Positions 18,803-29,159 of a DNA stretch of 36,933 nucleotides are shown here, in pieces. How positions within the stretch are numbered: position 1 is the first letter of the stretch; the number at the start of each line of letters is the position of its first letter. Source of the DNA: Azoarcus sp. (lineage in GTDB: Bacteria > Pseudomonadota > Gammaproteobacteria > Burkholderiales > Rhodocyclaceae); NCBI GenBank assembly GCA_031257305.1, contig JAIRPB010000133.1, positions 1 to 36,933 of the forward strand. The letters run 5' to 3'. The notes beneath the pieces were generated by a model. The model was given only the letters and a program-made list of their open reading frames with translations. It was not told where the DNA came from and searched no databases. The position numbers and the translations under genes were made by a program.

Positions 18803-19977
18803 TCTTGGCTTAAATTGAATTCAGTAAATGATGTTTCAATATTCGGGTGAGTGCTCTCAAAATCAGGAATGGTCAGTACGTCATCGTTATTTTTAGAATT
18901 TTTCTTTCGCGTCACCGTGCTGCCACCGTTGTTGATGAGCCAATGTAGGTTAGTGGGCGAGTCAGCGTTGGCGAGAGCCTCTTCCAGAGTAATGACTTCT
19001 TCATGATAGAGGCGGTAGAGGTCTTGCTCGAAAGTTTGCGAGCCGGGGGCAAGGCTTTGTTCCATTGCCTCTTTAATGCTGGTAAGCGCACCCGTTTGGA
19101 TAAGGTCGGCGATGTGGCGGGTGTTCATCAGAATTTCGACGGCCGGTATGCGCTGCCCGTCCGGTTTGGTGACGAGGCGCTGCGAAATGATGGTACGCAG
19201 TGCAATGGAGAGGTCAAGAAACAGCAGTTCCCGGTTTTCGAGCGGGAAGAAATTCACAATCCGGTTTAGGGCGTGATAGGCGTTGTTGGCGTGCAACGTG
19301 GAGAGGCACAGATGCCCCGTTTGCGAGTAGGCCAGCGCCGCCTGCATGGTTTCGCGGTCACGGATTTCTCCGATAAGGATGCAGTCCGGCGCTTGGCGCA
19401 TCGCGTTGCGCAACGCATTGTGCCAGCTATGGGTATCAATGCCGACTTCGCGCTGGTTGACGATAGATTTGTTATGGCGAAAGAGAAATTCAATGGGGTC
19501 TTCAACGGTGAGGACGTGCCCCGTCCGGTTGTGGATGCGGTAGTCCAGCATTGACGCCAGCGTGGTGGATTTGCCTGAACCCGTGGCGCCCACCACCAAA
19601 ATCATCCCGCGCTTTTCCATCACCATGTCATTGAGGATGTCAGGCAAGCCGAGGGAATCGGCGGTGGGGATAACGCCTTGGATATAGCGCACCACCACGG
19701 CAACCGAACTGCGCTGCCAGAACACATTGATGCGGAAATTGCCTAAATCTTGACGGCCAAAGGAAAGATTAATCTCGCGGTCGCGCTCGAAACGTTCAAT
19801 CTGTTCGGGCACCATCATTTCGTAGACCATCTTCTGAATCATGGCCGGCTGCATGATTTGCTGGTTAACCGGCACGGTGACGCCCTCAATCTTGATATGG
19901 ATGGGGGTTCCCGCCGTGATGAAGATGTCCGAGGCTTTTTTCCCGGCCATCAACTCAAATAGTTTCTCGAAAAGCAT
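18799..19977 (-). CDS. pilU: PilT/PilU-type type IV pilus retraction ATPase, PilU-like
   Basis: [21 protein letters not shown]...[23 protein letters not shown]...[15 protein letters not shown]...[35 protein letters not shown]; 4-nt overlap with dapE. Confidence 0.9.
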   Translation of the reverse strand: MLFEKLFELMAGKKASDIFITAGTPIHIKIEGVTVPVNQQIMQPAMIQKMVYEMMVPEQIERFERDREINLSFGRQDLGNFRINVFWQRSSVAVVVRYIQGVIPTADSLGLPDILNDMVMEKRGMILVVGATGSGKSTTLASMLDYRIHNRTGHVLTVEDPIEFLFRHNKSIVNQREVGIDTHSWHNALRNAMRQAPDCILIGEIRDRETMQAALAYSQTGHLCLSTLHANNAYHALNRIVNFFPLENRELLFLDLSIALRTIISQRLVTKPDGQRIPAVEILMNTRHIADLIQTGALTSIKEAMEQSLAPGSQTFEQDLYRLYHEEVITLEEALANADSPTNLHWLINNGGSTVTRKKNSKNNDDVLTIPDFESTHPNIETSFTEFNLSQE

Positions 19978-20007
19978 GCGTGCTTGCTCCAGCCAGTGGG
20001 AGGCGAG

Positions 20008-20826
20008 TCAGTCACGCAACAAATCGTTCAGTGAAGTTTTTGCACGTGTCTGCGCGTCGACTTTTTTGACAATCACTGCGCAATAAAGGCTGTATTGTCC
20101 ATCTGCGGACGGTAAAGAACCCGGAACTACTACCGAACCGGCGGGTACGCGGCCATAAAGAACCTTTCCGGTTTCGCGGTCGTAGATTTTGGTGCTCTGG
20201 CCAATGAATACACCCATTGAAAGAACGGCGTTTTCTTCAACAATAACGCCTTCAACCACTTCTGAACGGGCACCGATAAAAACGTTGTCCTCAATAATGA
20301 CGGGCCCCGCTTGGACAGGCTCGAGTACGCCGCCAATGCCTACGCCGCCGGAGAGATGCACGTTTTTACCAATTTGGGCGCACGAACCCACTGTGACCCA
20401 AGTATCGACCATCGTGCCTTCATCCACCCGCGCGCCGATATTGATGAAAGAAGGCATCATCACCACGTTTTTGGCAACAAAACTGCCCCGGCGGGCTACG
20501 GCAGGCGGCACAACGCGAAACCCGCCTTGGCGGAATTGCTCCGGGGTGTAATCACCAAATTTGGTGGGTACTTTGTCGTAAAAATTAAGGTTGCCCGCGC
20601 TGGAGATTTCGTTATCACGCAGACGGAATGAAATAAGTACCGCTTTTTTAATCCATTGGTTAACAACCCATTGTCCGTTTATTTTTTCAGCCACACGCAA
20701 CGAGCCGCTATCGAGGCCGGCAATTATATACTCGACGGCATCACGTACTTCAGCAGGGGCGGCAGAAGGGGAGAGATTTGCGCGGTTATCAAACGCGCTA
20801 TCGATAATTTGCTGGATGTTTTGCAT
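20008..20826 (-). CDS. dapD: 2,3,4,5-tetrahydropyridine-2,6-dicarboxylate N-succinyltransferase
   Basis: [94 protein letters not shown]. Confidence 0.97.
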   Translation of the reverse strand: MQNIQQIIDSAFDNRANLSPSAAPAEVRDAVEYIIAGLDSGSLRVAEKINGQWVVNQWIKKAVLISFRLRDNEISSAGNLNFYDKVPTKFGDYTPEQFRQGGFRVVPPAVARRGSFVAKNVVMMPSFINIGARVDEGTMVDTWVTVGSCAQIGKNVHLSGGVGIGGVLEPVQAGPVIIEDNVFIGARSEVVEGVIVEENAVLSMGVFIGQSTKIYDRETGKVLYGRVPAGSVVVPGSLPSADGQYSLYCAVIVKKVDAQTRAKTSLNDLLRD

Positions 20827-20838
20827 GGTTTGGGGGAC

Positions 20839-21630
20839 TTAAAGCGGTACTGCGTTACCCAGCGCCGTGGTGTTGAACCCGGCATCGACATACATAATTT
20901 CGCCCGTGATGCCGCTGGCCAAATCGGAACACATAAACGCCGCCGCGTTGCCGACTTCATCAATGGTGACGTTGCGGCGTAACGGCGCGTTGTGCGCGTT
21001 AAACGACATGAGCTTGTTAAAACTGCCCACGCCTGATGCGGCAACTGTTTTGATGGGACCTGCGGAAATGCCGTTGACGCGGGTGCCTTCGGGGCCTAAG
21101 CATGACGCCAGATAACGCACCGAGGCTTCAAGGCTGGCTTTGGCAAGCCCCATCAGGTTGTAGTTGGGCATGGTGCGCACGGCGCCTAGATAGGTAAGCG
21201 TGAGCAGGCTGGCGTTGCGGCCTTTCATGAGCGGGCGGGCGGCTTTGGCCAGTGCCGGGAACGAATGGGCACTGACTTCAAGCGCGATGCGGAACGCCTC
21301 GCGTGAAAAACCTTCCAGAAAATCGCCCTCAAGGGCTTCGCCCGGGGCATAAGCAATGGAATGGACAACTCCATCCAAGCCGTCCCATTGTTTGCCAAGA
21401 CTGGCAAACAGCGCGTTAATTTGCGCGTCATCTTGGACATCGAGCGGAAAAAGTAAGTTGCTGCCAAAATCGGCAGCCATTTTTTCGACACGCTCTTGGA
21501 AACGGTCATTCTGGTAAGTAAACGCAAGCATCGCGCCTTCGCGGTGCATGGCTTTGGCAATGCCATAGGCAATCGAACGATTGCTTAAAACCCCAGTGAT
21601 TAGAATGCGCTTGCCGGCAAGAAAACCCAT
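20839..21630 (-). CDS. fabI: Enoyl-[acyl-carrier-protein] reductase
   Basis: [42 protein letters not shown]...[31 protein letters not shown]...[19 protein letters not shown]. Confidence 0.96.
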   Translation of the reverse strand: MGFLAGKRILITGVLSNRSIAYGIAKAMHREGAMLAFTYQNDRFQERVEKMAADFGSNLLFPLDVQDDAQINALFASLGKQWDGLDGVVHSIAYAPGEALEGDFLEGFSREAFRIALEVSAHSFPALAKAARPLMKGRNASLLTLTYLGAVRTMPNYNLMGLAKASLEASVRYLASCLGPEGTRVNGISAGPIKTVAASGVGSFNKLMSFNAHNAPLRRNVTIDEVGNAAAFMCSDLASGITGEIMYVDAGFNTTALGNAVPL

Positions 21631-21680
21631 TGGTCGAACACTCCTCGTGGCAGAAGCCGGAATTATAGCGAAAAAACCCA

Positions 21681-24017
21681 ATGCTTATGAACTGCAACAA
21701 ACCGAGAAACTTTATCTATGCGCGTTTTCGCCCAAAACCTGCCAGAATTGCGCCCGTGTTGACGAGCCTCTTCCTCCATCGTTCCCGCGTTATCTCCCTG
21801 TTTTCACGTGCGCTTTATCCAGCGTGCGTGGGGCTGTGCTGTCTGCTGGCCGCGTGCGGCCCCATGCCTAACGACCCTTACCCCGCAGGGGAAAGCGGCC
21901 AAAACATTCTCTACAGTGCTTTTACGGAGCGCCCCCGGCATCTTGATTTGGCACAGTCGTTTGCGGAGGACGAGGCGATTTTCCTCTATCAGATTATTGA
22001 GCCGCCCTTGCAGTACCACTATCTGAAGCGTCCCTACACGCTGGAACCTTCTGTTGCGGCGCGGATGCCGCAGGTGCGGTATTTCGCGGCGGACGGGAGC
22101 GAATTGCGTAACGCTTCAGACCCATCGAAAGTGGCGAAGAGCGTGATTGAAATCAGCATCCGCCCCGGCGTGCGCTACCAGCCCCATCCGGCTTTTGCCC
22201 GCGACGAGCAGGGCAAGCCGCGCTATTTGAATCTGTCCGAAGCTGATTTGGCGAATATCCGCAGCCCGATGGATTTTCCGCACCGGGACACCCGTGAGTT
22301 AGTGGCGAACGACTTTGTTTATGAAATCAAGCGGCTGGCACATCCCAACGTAAATTCGCCGATTCTTGAACTGATGGCTGAATATTTGCCGAGCCTAAAA
22401 ACGCTGTACTCCGCGCTGAACGTGCAGATGAAGAAAACCCCGAATGTCTGGCTCAATCTGGACCAATTCCCCCTTGACGGGGTAGAAGTGGTTGACCGTT
22501 ACACATACCGGATTACTTTTTCTGGGCTGTACCCGCAGTTTTTGTACTGGCTCACCATGCCGTTTTTCGGAGCCGTCCCGCCAGAAGTTGACCAGTTTTT
22601 TTCACAGCCGGGCATGGCCGACCGCAATTTGACGCTTGACCGCTGGCCAATGGGCACGGGCCCCTACATGCTGGTAGAAAACAATCCCAACGCCCGCATG
22701 GTGTTAGAAAGAAATCCCCATTACCGCGAAAATACCTATCCCTGCGAAGGCGAGCCAACGGATAGCGGCGAGGGACTGCTGGCGGATTGCGGCAAGCGTT
22801 TACCGTTTGTCGACAAAGTAGTTTTTACACGCGAACGCGAAGCCATTCCCTATTGGAATAAATTCTTGCAAGGCTATTACGACGCGGCCGGCATTTCTTC
22901 GGACAATTTCGACCAAGCGGTGAATATGGGGAGCCAAGGCGAAGTCACGCTTTCTGATGACATGGCCGCGCACGGCATCCGGCTAATGACATCCGTATCA
23001 GCATCGACGTTTTACCTAGGCTTTAACATGCGTGACCCGCTCGTGGGCGGCTACGGGGCAGATGTGGCGGGGCGGGAGCGGGCAAGGCTGTTGCGGCAGG
23101 CGATTTCGATGGCCATCGACACGGAAGAATTTATTTCAATTTTCAATAACGGCCGTGGCGTACCGGCCATGCAACCGATACCGCCCGGTATTTTTGGGAT
23201 GCGCGAGGGCGAGGCCGGCATCAACCCCGTTGTGTATGAATGGCGTGATGGCAAGCCGCGTAGGCGCGGCATTGAAGAAGCCAAAAAGCGTCTGGCCCAA
23301 GCAGGCTGGCCTAACGGGCGCGACGCGCAAACGGGCATGCCGCTCACTGTCTATTTAGATTCCACCGAAACAGGGATGGGGGACAAATCCCGCATCGACT
23401 GGATGGCCAAGCAGTTCCGGGCACTGGGTGTGCAATTAGTAGTGCGGCCAACGGACTGGAACCGCTTCCAAGAAAAAATCCGCCAAGGCAATGCCCAGAT
23501 GTTTTTTATGGGCTGGAATGCTGATTATCCCGACCCGGAAAACCTATTGTTTTTACTCTACGGCCCGCAAGCCAAAGCGGGCAGCCAAGGCAACAACTCC
23601 ACTAATTACACGAATGCCGAATATGACCGCCTGTTTGACCGCATGAAAGTGATGCCCGATGGCCCGGAGCGTCTGGCGCTCATCGACAAAATGGTGGCCA
23701 TCCTCCGCCATGAAGCGCCTTGGGTGTTCTGGTATCACCCCAAAACCTATTCGCTCCAGCACGGCTGGGTGAAAAACCGCAAACCGGGCGACATCGTGCG
23801 CAACGGCCTGAAATACCAACGTGTTGATGTCGAAGCGCGGGAAGCCGCCCGTAAAAGCTGGAACCAGCCCGTGCGCGGGCCGTTGGGCATTGTTGTTCTG
23901 CTCTGTGCGGCACTGGCTGCGCCCGCCGTGCTTTCTTGGCGGCAGCGCGAACGGGCGGTCGCGCGCGCGGAGTTAGAGGCGGAAAGCGAAAAACCGGGGC
24001 AAGGAGGGGCAGCCTGA
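21681..24017 (+). CDS. Oligopeptide-type ABC transporter substrate-binding lipoprotein (SBP_bac_5) with predicted C-terminal TM helix
   Basis: LCCLLAACG lipobox; [31 protein letters not shown]...[24 protein letters not shown]-term [27 protein letters not shown]. Confidence 0.9.
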   Translation: MLMNCNKPRNFIYARFRPKPARIAPVLTSLFLHRSRVISLFSRALYPACVGLCCLLAACGPMPNDPYPAGESGQNILYSAFTERPRHLDLAQSFAEDEAIFLYQIIEPPLQYHYLKRPYTLEPSVAARMPQVRYFAADGSELRNASDPSKVAKSVIEISIRPGVRYQPHPAFARDEQGKPRYLNLSEADLANIRSPMDFPHRDTRELVANDFVYEIKRLAHPNVNSPILELMAEYLPSLKTLYSALNVQMKKTPNVWLNLDQFPLDGVEVVDRYTYRITFSGLYPQFLYWLTMPFFGAVPPEVDQFFSQPGMADRNLTLDRWPMGTGPYMLVENNPNARMVLERNPHYRENTYPCEGEPTDSGEGLLADCGKRLPFVDKVVFTREREAIPYWNKFLQGYYDAAGISSDNFDQAVNMGSQGEVTLSDDMAAHGIRLMTSVSASTFYLGFNMRDPLVGGYGADVAGRERARLLRQAISMAIDTEEFISIFNNGRGVPAMQPIPPGIFGMREGEAGINPVVYEWRDGKPRRRGIEEAKKRLAQAGWPNGRDAQTGMPLTVYLDSTETGMGDKSRIDWMAKQFRALGVQLVVRPTDWNRFQEKIRQGNAQMFFMGWNADYPDPENLLFLLYGPQAKAGSQGNNSTNYTNAEYDRLFDRMKVMPDGPERLALIDKMVAILRHEAPWVFWYHPKTYSLQHGWVKNRKPGDIVRNGLKYQRVDVEAREAARKSWNQPVRGPLGIVVLLCAALAAPAVLSWRQRERAVARAELEAESEKPGQGGAA

Positions 24018-24994
24018 TGCTGGCTTATATCGTCCGGCGCCTGCTGTATGCGGTTCCCATTCTGCTAGGGGTGAATCTTTTTACGTTTTTGCTTTTCTTC
24101 GGGGTGAACTCCCCTGATGACATTGCCCGGATGCAGCTTGGCGCGAAATACGCCAGCGCCGAGGCCATCCAACGCTGGAAAGCGGACCGGGGCTACGATA
24201 AGCCGATGTTCTACAACCCAGCGAGCGCGGGCACGGGCCTATTCACCGATACCTTGTTCGTCGACAAATCGTTGCGCATGTTCGCGCTCGAATTTGGCAA
24301 AGATAACGATGGCCGCGACATTGCCCTCGAAATTCGCGGGCGTATGGCTCCCTCATTTGCCGTGGCGCTGCCCACGTTCCTATTAAGCCTTTTCGCCGCC
24401 ATTGTGCTGGCAATGCTATTAGTATTTTTCCGCGCTACCGCGCTAGATTTATGGGGCGTGGCGCTTTGCGTGGCGATGATGTCTATCTCCAGCATGTTCT
24501 ACATCATCGGCGGGCAATGGCTTGTCTCCAAAATATGGGCGCTTGCGCCCGTTTCAGGCTATGCGGGCGGGCTAGATATGGCGCGTTTTCTCTTTTTGCC
24601 CGTGCTCATTGGCGTGGTGGCCGGATTAGGTTCCGGCGCACGTTGGTACCGCACTATTTTTTTAGAAGAAATTTCACGCGACTATGTGCGCACAGCCCGG
24701 GCCAAAGGGCTTTCCGAGCTGGCCGCACTCTTCCGGCATGTGCTTAAAAACGCCATGATTCCCATCCTGACGGGCGTCGTGGTGGTGATTCCGTCGCTTT
24801 TTCTGGGCAGTTTGCTGATGGAATCGTTTTTCGCCATCCCCGGGCTGGGCAGCTACACCATCGACGCCATTCACAGCCAAGACTTTTCCGTCGTGCGCTC
24901 GATGGTTTTTATCGGGTCGGTGCTCTATATCGTTGGGCTGATTCTCACCGATATTTCCTACACGCTCGTTGACCCGCGTGTGAGGCTGGGGTGA
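24017..24994 (+). CDS. ABC transporter permease (DppB/OppB/YejB-like)
   Basis: [28 protein letters not shown]...EEISRDYVRTARAKGLSELAALFRHVLKNAMIPILTGVVVVIPSLFLGSLLMESFFAIPGLGSY; TGATG overlap with the SBP gene. Confidence 0.93.
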   Translation: MLAYIVRRLLYAVPILLGVNLFTFLLFFGVNSPDDIARMQLGAKYASAEAIQRWKADRGYDKPMFYNPASAGTGLFTDTLFVDKSLRMFALEFGKDNDGRDIALEIRGRMAPSFAVALPTFLLSLFAAIVLAMLLVFFRATALDLWGVALCVAMMSISSMFYIIGGQWLVSKIWALAPVSGYAGGLDMARFLFLPVLIGVVAGLGSGARWYRTIFLEEISRDYVRTARAKGLSELAALFRHVLKNAMIPILTGVVVVIPSLFLGSLLMESFFAIPGLGSYTIDAIHSQDFSVVRSMVFIGSVLYIVGLILTDISYTLVDPRVRLG

Positions 24995-24998
24995 AGCG

Positions 24999-26420
24999 AT
25001 GAACTTTCAGCCCGTACTGCTTCCCACAGACTTGCTTATTTTTCTGCTGATGGCATGCGCCGCGTTTTTTGCTTTCCAAGCAAGCCGTCACGCGCCCTCG
25101 CGTGAAGCATGGCGGCGGGTTGGGCGGCAGCCCGTGGCAATGGCTTCCGCTGTTGTCCTTTTGGTTTTTGCCGTCATTGGTTTTTTGGATAGCCTGCACT
25201 ACCGCCCGCAGTTACCGCCGGGGCAAAACGAACAGGCCGACGCGAAGGCGATTTATTCCTCTGAAGTTTTAAGCGCGCTAGACGCCCTGCTTGAGCCTTT
25301 GCGTATCCAGATGGAAAAAACCTATTCCGCCCCGTTTGCGCGGAACTCCTTCCAACGCGAAACCGTGGAATTACCCGGCGGCGGGCAAGCGCGGGTTTAT
25401 CCCCGGCTTGGTTACGGCGCACGCCATTTGCAAGAAGGCGAAAAGGCTTGGCGCGACATTGCCCGCCGCCTCATCTGGACGCCCTTCCCGGCACTGGCCA
25501 TCACCGGGCTGTTATTGATAATCGCGGCGGCAAGGGCGCGGCGGCATCCCTCTGCCGGTTGGCAGGATGCCCTCCAACGCATTCTTGCAGGGCGCACGGA
25601 ATTCGCGTGGCGCTCCGTGCTGGCCGTGGTGTTTCTCGCGTCGCTGCTCATCGCGGCGGGCGTGGCGCTGGCCCCGCATTACCATATGCTAGGCACAGAC
25701 AAAGTGGGCCAAGACGTGCTGTACCTTTCCCTAAAAAGCATACGCACTGGGCTGGTCATTGGCACACTCACCACGCTCATCATGCTGCCGTTCGCGGCCG
25801 CCCTAGGCATTGCGGCAGGCTATCTCGGCGGATGGGTGGATGATGCCATCCAGTACCTCTACACCGTGCTCAATTCAATCCCATCGGTATTACTGATTGC
25901 GGCGTCAGTCCTGATGATACAAGTCGCCATCGACACACACCCGCAATGGTTCGACACCGCCGCCCAACGCTCTGATGCCCGTTTGCTGGCGCTCTGCGTC
26001 ATTCTGGGTATGACAAGCTGGACGGGGCTGTGCCGCCTGCTGCGGGGCGAAACCCTCAAACTGCGTGAGCTTGAATACGTCCAAGCCGCCCGGTCCTTCG
26101 GCGCCTCCACCGCGCAAATCCTGCGCCGCCACATCCTGCCCAATGTCATGCACATCGTGCTGATTACCGTCGCGCTCGATTTCTCCAGCCTCGTGCTGGC
26201 TGAAGCGGTGCTGTCCTACGTAGGCATCGGCGTCGACCCGGGCACGGTCAGTTTCGGCACCATGATTAACGCCGCCAGGGCAGAACTGGCCCGCGAGCCA
26301 GTGGTCTGGTGGTCCCTCGCCGCCGCCTTCGGCTTCATGCTCACAATGGTGTTAGCCGCCAACCTGCTCGCCGACGCCGTGCGGGATGCGTTCGACCCCC
26401 GGCGGCAAATGGCAAGGTAA
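24999..26420 (+). CDS. ABC transporter permease (DppC/OppC/YejE-like) with long N-terminal extension
   Basis: HMLGTDKVGQDVLYLSLKSIRTGLVIG...LRELEYVQAARSFGASTAQILRRHILPNVMHIVLITVALDFSSLVLAEAVLSYVGIGV; 473 aa. Confidence 0.92.
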   Translation: MNFQPVLLPTDLLIFLLMACAAFFAFQASRHAPSREAWRRVGRQPVAMASAVVLLVFAVIGFLDSLHYRPQLPPGQNEQADAKAIYSSEVLSALDALLEPLRIQMEKTYSAPFARNSFQRETVELPGGGQARVYPRLGYGARHLQEGEKAWRDIARRLIWTPFPALAITGLLLIIAAARARRHPSAGWQDALQRILAGRTEFAWRSVLAVVFLASLLIAAGVALAPHYHMLGTDKVGQDVLYLSLKSIRTGLVIGTLTTLIMLPFAAALGIAAGYLGGWVDDAIQYLYTVLNSIPSVLLIAASVLMIQVAIDTHPQWFDTAAQRSDARLLALCVILGMTSWTGLCRLLRGETLKLRELEYVQAARSFGASTAQILRRHILPNVMHIVLITVALDFSSLVLAEAVLSYVGIGVDPGTVSFGTMINAARAELAREPVVWWSLAAAFGFMLTMVLAANLLADAVRDAFDPRRQMAR

Positions 26421-26442
26421 AAGCCGCACACGGCGCGGCGGC

Positions 26443-27039
26443 TTATCTCGCCCCCACAGGCTTCACGCCCACCTCTACCTGCCCAACATACGCGGCTTGT
26501 AGCCACTCGCCCCACTTCACGGCGTAGGGGATGAGCTTTCCCCGATACCGGGCGTTGAATTCTGGGGTACGGGAGTGGTAGTTAGCCACCCGCGTCCAAT
26601 AATCCTGCCCATTGCCCGGCTCCTCGATGTGCTGGCGCAACATCCACGCGGCCAGTTCCGCGTTATAGCAACCGCGCCACCTCACGTCTTCAATGGTAAT
26701 CGGGTATTTGCGGAACTGCCCTCTGGGACCGAAATGAATCGTGTTGATTTGGAAATGCCCTAAGTCAAACGAGCCATTAACGTTTTCCACGGTCTGCCCG
26801 TTCCTGCCCGCTTCCACACTGGCAATGGCCAGCAACACGTTAGCGGGCACACGCTGCTTGTGGGCGGCCTCGACCACGCACTGGATGGTGGCCTGACGCT
26901 TGGCGTAAAAATCCCCCTCCGGCTTCACCGGGCTTTGCGCGGCAGCCGTCCCGCACAGCGCCAAGCCAGCCAATATCTGGCAGACGGCAGCCCGCCTACG
27001 CAAGGCTTTATTGTTTCGGATAGTGAATTTGTAACTCAT
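26443..27039 (-). CDS. Secreted lytic-transglycosylase-like (SLT/IagB-like) protein
   Basis: MSYKFTIRNNKALRRRAAVCQILAGLALCGTAAAQ signal peptide; IQCVVEAAHKQRVPANVLLAIASVEAGRNGQTVENVNGSFDLGHFQINTIHF (Glu and LGxFQIN-type motifs). Confidence 0.8.
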   Translation of the reverse strand: MSYKFTIRNNKALRRRAAVCQILAGLALCGTAAAQSPVKPEGDFYAKRQATIQCVVEAAHKQRVPANVLLAIASVEAGRNGQTVENVNGSFDLGHFQINTIHFGPRGQFRKYPITIEDVRWRGCYNAELAAWMLRQHIEEPGNGQDYWTRVANYHSRTPEFNARYRGKLIPYAVKWGEWLQAAYVGQVEVGVKPVGAR

Positions 27040-27289
27040 GGTCTTAAAAATTTCTGCGGTAACATGTCGCGATTTGTAACCCAAAATAGCCAGAGCCGCA
27101 ACCCGCTGAACGAAGCCATTCCGTCTCAATCCTTGATGCCGATAACGCTCTATATCGTTGCTAACCGTTTGATACACGTAATAAAAAATGCCGAGAACCA
27201 AGAACGCGCCAAATACTGAGGTGAGGCACCGTCATCGAAACAACCTCGCGGCGCTCGCGGCGCTACGCTAAAAACAAACCTCCCCGAAA

Positions 27290-27321
27290 TACCGGGTTCT
27301 GCGTCCGGCTTTTTCGGGGAG
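27290..27321. terminator. Bidirectional-type stem-loop
   Basis: CTCCCCGAAA ... TTTCGGGGAG, 10-bp perfect outer stem between two minus-strand genes. Confidence 0.65.
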
Positions 27322-27352
27322 TGATGCAGTGCGTTGGGGATGAGGCAAGCGT

Positions 27353-27724
27353 TTAGTAGGGTATTTGCGGTGGGTTGCCTACGATTTCGACGTTTTGCGG
27401 GGCAAACAACGTCCCAAAAATACCGCCGACTAAGGAACCAATCACTTTACCAAAGCCTAAATCGAGTTGGAAATCACCGAGGGGCGAGGCAATATCCAAG
27501 CCCACACCGCCACTCCCGACATTTACACCAACATTCGTATCGGGGGTTACAACCCCCACGCCTACGCCGCCGGCTCCCACGTCTACACCCACGTTTGCGC
27601 CGGGGGTCACAACGCCTACGCCTACACCGCCGGAACCTACGCTGACGCCAACATTCGCTTTGGGCGCGAAAAGGGTCATCCCAAAGCTACCGAGTAGGCT
27701 TCCCAGATTGAAGCTAATCGCCAT
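27353..27724 (-). CDS. Small Gly/Val-rich repeat protein, function unknown
   Basis: SD aaggag 8-9 nt before ATG on the minus strand; MAISFNLGSLLGSFGMTLFAPK + (ANVGVSVGSGGVGVGVVTPG)(ANVGVDVGAGGVGVGVVTPD)(TNVGVNVGSGGVGLDIASPL) + C-terminal GSLVGGIFGTLFAPQNV. Confidence 0.75.
   Translation of the reverse strand: MAISFNLGSLLGSFGMTLFAPKANVGVSVGSGGVGVGVVTPGANVGVDVGAGGVGVGVVTPDTNVGVNVGSGGVGLDIASPLGDFQLDLGFGKVIGSLVGGIFGTLFAPQNVEIVGNPPQIPY
27479..27658 (-). repeat. Three tandem 60-bp (20-aa) coding repeats
   Basis: Direct translation of the 27353-27724 ORF, residues 23-82. Confidence 0.85.
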
Positions 27725-28102
27725 CGTTGTTTCTCCTTGAAAATAAAGACAAAACCACTAGATATGCAACGTTGTTGAGTTAAACGTTCAGCAAACTAGC
27801 GTGACAGATTTTACACCAAGTAAAAAGCATTATGTATAACTCTTTAGAATAAAAATAAAAAACAAATAGTTACAGTTTATAACATCCACAAAGCATCAAC
27901 TACGCCCGCCCTGGCACGAGGTTTGGAATATAGAAAAATGACTTGTTTAAGTTACTTTGTCACCTATAATATTCAAAATATTTAAGCTATAACTCGAGTT
28001 CATGCCTGAAAAAGCGTTAGCCAAAAAAACGGCTCACAACACAAACCGGGATATAACGCATAGACGTTATTCTGTGATGATGGAATGTTTTGGGAGGCAA
28101 CA

Positions 28103-29086
28103 ATGAAATATGGGTTAATACTTTTGTTAGTTTTATTTCCGATAATATCCACATCATGTGATGCTGAATCAATACACCCAGATAATCTATCTGATACAAA
28201 CAAAAATACAGATGCCGCACTACCAGCTACCTATACCAACAGTATCGGCATGGAATTCGTATTGATTCCGGCCGGTTCATTTGAAATGGGTTGTGCCGGA
28301 AAATATGAAAAATGCCATAAAGATGATTCCCCGCAACGGCGGGGGAAAATAAAAAAACCGTTTTATATGAGCAAATACGAAGTGACCCAAAAAGAATGGA
28401 AAGACGTAACGGGAAGTGGAAAAATTCCCGATATGGTGCTGACCCTTTTTGGCAGGAATCCTTCTGAAAATGACCGACATCCTCAAAATAACGTTGAATG
28501 GCCAGCATTACAAGATTTTATCCGCAAAATAAATGAAATGGAAAAGACAAATCACTATAGGCTCCCAACAGGCGCGGAATGGGAATATGCCGCACGTGCG
28601 GGAACGCCGGGTGAATGGCCGTGGTTTTGCGGTAAAGAAGAGACTTGTTTGGAGGACTTTGCTTGGCAAACTGACCCACCTAAAAACAGCCCCCCCTGTA
28701 CATTCCGTTGGCCAAAAAAAACTAACCCATGGGGCTTATATGACATGTACGGCAATGTATGGGAATGGGTAGACAATTGCGGAAAAGATGAATTATCTAT
28801 TTCGCAGGGCACGAATTGCCCTCACATAAAACCCACCATATATTCTAAAGCTGGTTCATTCACGCTCTATCGGGGCAATGTAAGACCTGATAACCAACCC
28901 CCCCACATGCGTTGACACACGAGGGGGCGGAACGGGCCTTATCGGCATTCTTCGTACATACGGTCATCATTCAGTAATTGCTGGATGGATTTGCCTTACC
29001 CTGTTACGCATTACGGCATCCGGCTTGTTCTTGATACCGAACATGTCAAAGCGCAAATGGCAATTTCCAAAAACGCTAGGCATTAA
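28103..29086 (+). pseudogene. FGE/SUMF1-domain lipoprotein gene with in-frame TGA (28913-28915) before its C-terminal segment
   Basis: MKYGLILLLVLFPIISTSCDAE lipobox; NSIGMEFVLIPAGSFEMGC...YEVTQKEWKDVTG...YRLPTGAEWEYAARAG...WGLYDMYGNVWEWVDNC. After the TGA the same frame reads ...SSYIRSSFSNCWMDLPYPVTHYGIRLVLDTEHVKAQMAISKNARH to TAA at 29084, resembling the usual GFRLV ending. Confidence 0.75.
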
Positions 29087-29159
29087 CGTACTTAGCAACA
29101 TCTTTTAAGGAGAAAATGATGGCGATGGAAAGGGCTTTTATTAGTTTGAGATTTTTAGC

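Noticed and set aside
27479-27658. Possible CRISPR-like array
   Set aside because: Units are contiguous in-frame 60-bp coding repeats without spacers.
27375-27740. Thr/Pro-rich plus-strand ORF opposite the Gly/Val repeat protein
   Set aside because: 60-bp repeats keep several frames open. Only the minus strand has a strong SD next to the start, so the plus ORF is likely spurious.
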